From: Bacteroidales bacterium UBA1064
GTDB lineage: Bacteria > Bacteroidota > Bacteroidia > Bacteroidales > Tenuifilaceae
NCBI GenBank assembly: GCA_002316235.1
Contig: DCDD01000130.1
Coordinates: forward strand, 1 to 5,068
Direction of reading: 5' to 3'
Length of the DNA stretch: 5,068 nt
The notes under the pieces were generated by a model. That model saw nothing but the letters and a program-made list of their open reading frames with translations, was not told the DNA's origin and made no database searches. Position numbers and translations under genes: made by a program. The number at the start of each line of letters is the position of its first letter. Position 1 is the stretch's first letter. Positions 3,360 through 5,068 of the stretch are shown here, piece by piece.

Positions 3360-5068
3360 ATGAACTTGAATAATTTTACCATAAAATCGCAGGAGGCCAT
3401 TCAGAAGGCCATTGAGATTGCGCAGGGGTACAACCATCAAGCTGTAGAACCTGCGCACTTGCTAAAGGCTATTTTGAGTGAGTCCGAAAACATTACCGGG
3501 TACCTTCTTCGAAAGCTGGGTGTAAACCCTGCAACATTTGATGAGGTGCTGGACCGGATGCTTGATTCCATGCCAAAGGTTTCGGGTGGTGAGCAGTACC
3601 TAAGCTCGTCAACCAGCAAGGTGCTGCAAAGGGCACTGGAATTTAGCAAGTCCATGGGCGACCAGTTCGTGTCCGTGGAGCATATCCTGTTGGGGTTAAT
3701 TGTGGCCGGTGAACAGGTTGGACAGATGATGAAGGATGCCGGAATGACCGAAAAGGAGATGAAGCTGGCTATTGAGGAGTTGAGAAAAGGATCAAAGGTC
3801 AATTCACAAACAGCCGAGGACACCTATAATGCGCTTAACAGATTTGCCATAAACCTCAACGAGATGGCGCGAAGCGGGAAGCTCGATCCGGTGATTGGTC
3901 GTGATGAGGAGATAAGGCGCGTGCTGCAGATTCTCTCGCGTCGTACCAAGAACAATCCTATTCTGATTGGTGAACCAGGCGTTGGGAAAACTGCCATTGC
4001 CGAGGGAATTGCCCACCGTATTGTTAGCGGCGACGTGCCCGAAAACCTCAAGACCAAGCAAATTTTTTCGCTCGACATGGGGGCGCTGGTGGCCGGCGCC
4101 AAATACAAGGGCGAGTTCGAGGAGCGGCTAAAATCGGTGGTAAACGAGGTGATTTCGGCTAATGGAGAAATTATCCTGTTTATTGATGAGATACACACCC
4201 TGGTAGGTGCTGGTAAAGGTGAGGGTGCTATGGATGCCGCCAATATCCTTAAACCGGCATTGGCAAGGGGCGAGTTGAAAGCTATTGGAGCCACCACTTT
4301 TGAGGAGTACCAAAAGTATTTTGAAAAGGACAGGGCGCTTGAGCGTCGTTTCCAGAGCGTAGTGGTTGACGAACCCCTTCCTGCCGACGCTATCTCAATT
4401 CTGAGAGGGCTAAAGGAGCGGTACGAGAATCATCACCATGTGAGAATTAAGGACGAGGCCATTATTGCAGCCGTTGAGCTGTCGCATCGGTACATCACCA
4501 GCCGCTATTTGCCCGATAAGGCCATAGACCTGATCGACGAGGCCGCCTCAAAGCTGAGGTTGGAAATGAATTCTGTTCCGGAGGATATAGACGAGATAGA
4601 ACGTCGCATTAAGCAGTTGGAGATTGAACGTGAGGCAATAAAACGTGAGGGCGACAAGGCCAAACTTGAGGACTTATCACGCGAAATTGCCGAGCTAAAC
4701 GAGGAACGCACGAAGCTAAGAGCCAAGTGGCAAAACGAGAAAAGCATAATTGACAGGATTCAGAAAAACAAGCAGGAGATTGAGAACCTTCGGCTCGAGG
4801 CTGAGGAGGCTGAACGTAGGGGCGATTACGGAAGGGTGGCTGAAATCCGTTATGGCAGAATAAAGCAGGCCGAATCGGAAATTGAGCAGATGAAGGTGGA
4901 GCTGAAGGGCGTTCAGGCCGACTTTGCCCTGATAAAAGAGGAGGTTGATGCGGAGGACATTGCCGAGGTGGTTTCGCGGTGGACGGGCATTCCGGTAAGC
5001 CGCATGCTGCAAAGTGAGAGGGAAAAACTACTTCACCTGGAGGAGGAGCTGCATAAGCGAGTTGTTGG
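3360..5068 (+). CDS. clpB: ATP-dependent chaperone/disaggregase ClpB (Hsp100), C-terminus beyond window
   Basis: The visible 569 codons are the N-terminal two thirds of ClpB, usually about 860 residues, a cytoplasmic hexamer that extracts proteins from aggregates together with DnaK. The start MNLNNFTIKSQEAIQ and two Clp_N repeats (about 1-145) are followed by the first AAA+ domain: Walker A GEPGVGKT at 204-211 with Lys210, pore-loop tyrosine Tyr249 in GAKYKGEFEERL, Walker B FIDE with Asp276 and Glu277, and arginine fingers Arg329/Arg330 in ERRFQS. The long coiled-coil middle domain (about 405-525), with Tyr498 in EIRYGRI, marks ClpB rather than ClpA or ClpC. RWTGIPVSRM (540-549) begins the second AAA+ domain, whose Walker motifs lie outside the window. 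No frameshift or missing key residue is seen. The gene stands alone after a terminator; heat-shock control is expected from the family, but no CIRCE element is visible. Confidence 0.98.
   Translation, partial: MNLNNFTIKSQEAIQKAIEIAQGYNHQAVEPAHLLKAILSESENITGYLLRKLGVNPATFDEVLDRMLDSMPKVSGGEQYLSSSTSKVLQRALEFSKSMGDQFVSVEHILLGLIVAGEQVGQMMKDAGMTEKEMKLAIEELRKGSKVNSQTAEDTYNALNRFAINLNEMARSGKLDPVIGRDEEIRRVLQILSRRTKNNPILIGEPGVGKTAIAEGIAHRIVSGDVPENLKTKQIFSLDMGALVAGAKYKGEFEERLKSVVNEVISANGEIILFIDEIHTLVGAGKGEGAMDAANILKPALARGELKAIGATTFEEYQKYFEKDRALERRFQSVVVDEPLPADAISILRGLKERYENHHHVRIKDEAIIAAVELSHRYITSRYLPDKAIDLIDEAASKLRLEMNSVPEDIDEIERRIKQLEIEREAIKREGDKAKLEDLSREIAELNEERTKLRAKWQNEKSIIDRIQKNKQEIENLRLEAEEAERRGDYGRVAEIRYGRIKQAESEIEQMKVELKGVQADFALIKEEVDAEDIAEVVSRWTGIPVSRMLQSEREKLLHLEEELHKRVV

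Noticed and set aside
3437..5012. Several minus-strand open frames of 61 to 157 residues
   Set aside because: All are antisense to clpB, have Ser/Arg-rich low-information translations, and reflect the codon composition of the real gene.
1..5068. Mobile element, defence system or CRISPR array
   Set aside because: No transposase, integrase, nuclease, repeat-spacer pattern or attachment-site duplication was seen; every gene fits metabolism, regulation or protein quality control.

Overview
This window looks like ordinary chromosomal DNA from a member of the Bacteroidota, probably class Bacteroidia. The support is moderate: AT-rich spacers, several starts with no clear Shine-Dalgarno site, and the style of the ClpB, DoxX-like and LigB-type proteins. 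No tRNA, rRNA, CRISPR array, insertion sequence or phage gene was seen. All seven protein genes are on the + strand.

Positions 127-3048 hold six co-directional genes: a 90-residue thioredoxin/glutaredoxin-like protein with a CPNC active site, a 77-residue two-helix membrane protein of unknown function, a four-helix DoxX-like membrane protein, an NADPH-dependent FMN (quinone-type) reductase, a LigB/DODA-type extradiol ring-cleaving dioxygenase, and a MarR-family repressor. Spacers are 18, 16, 87, 4 and 70 nt, so the genes form one or two transcription units. A hairpin with a T-tract (3151-3188) closes the cluster after the regulator.

The gene content resembles in function the MarR-controlled quinone and catechol defence operons of Firmicutes (the B. 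subtilis mhqNOP and catDE type: DoxX-like protein, flavin reductase, ring-cleaving dioxygenase). Here the dioxygenase belongs to the unrelated LigB fold, and a small thiol oxidoreductase and an unknown membrane protein are added. A reasonable model is that the reductase turns quinones into hydroquinones or catechols, the dioxygenase opens the ring, the thioredoxin-like and membrane proteins handle thiol or redox balance at the membrane, and MarR senses the compound. TTG...CAA inverted repeats before the first gene, before the reductase and before marR are candidate operators. This is inference.

Positions 3049-3359 are non-coding and hold the terminator, a weak candidate promoter, a near-palindrome and a very strong ribosome binding site for clpB. 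From 3360 to the window end runs the first 569 codons of the ClpB disaggregase, cut by the window edge just after the second AAA+ domain begins.
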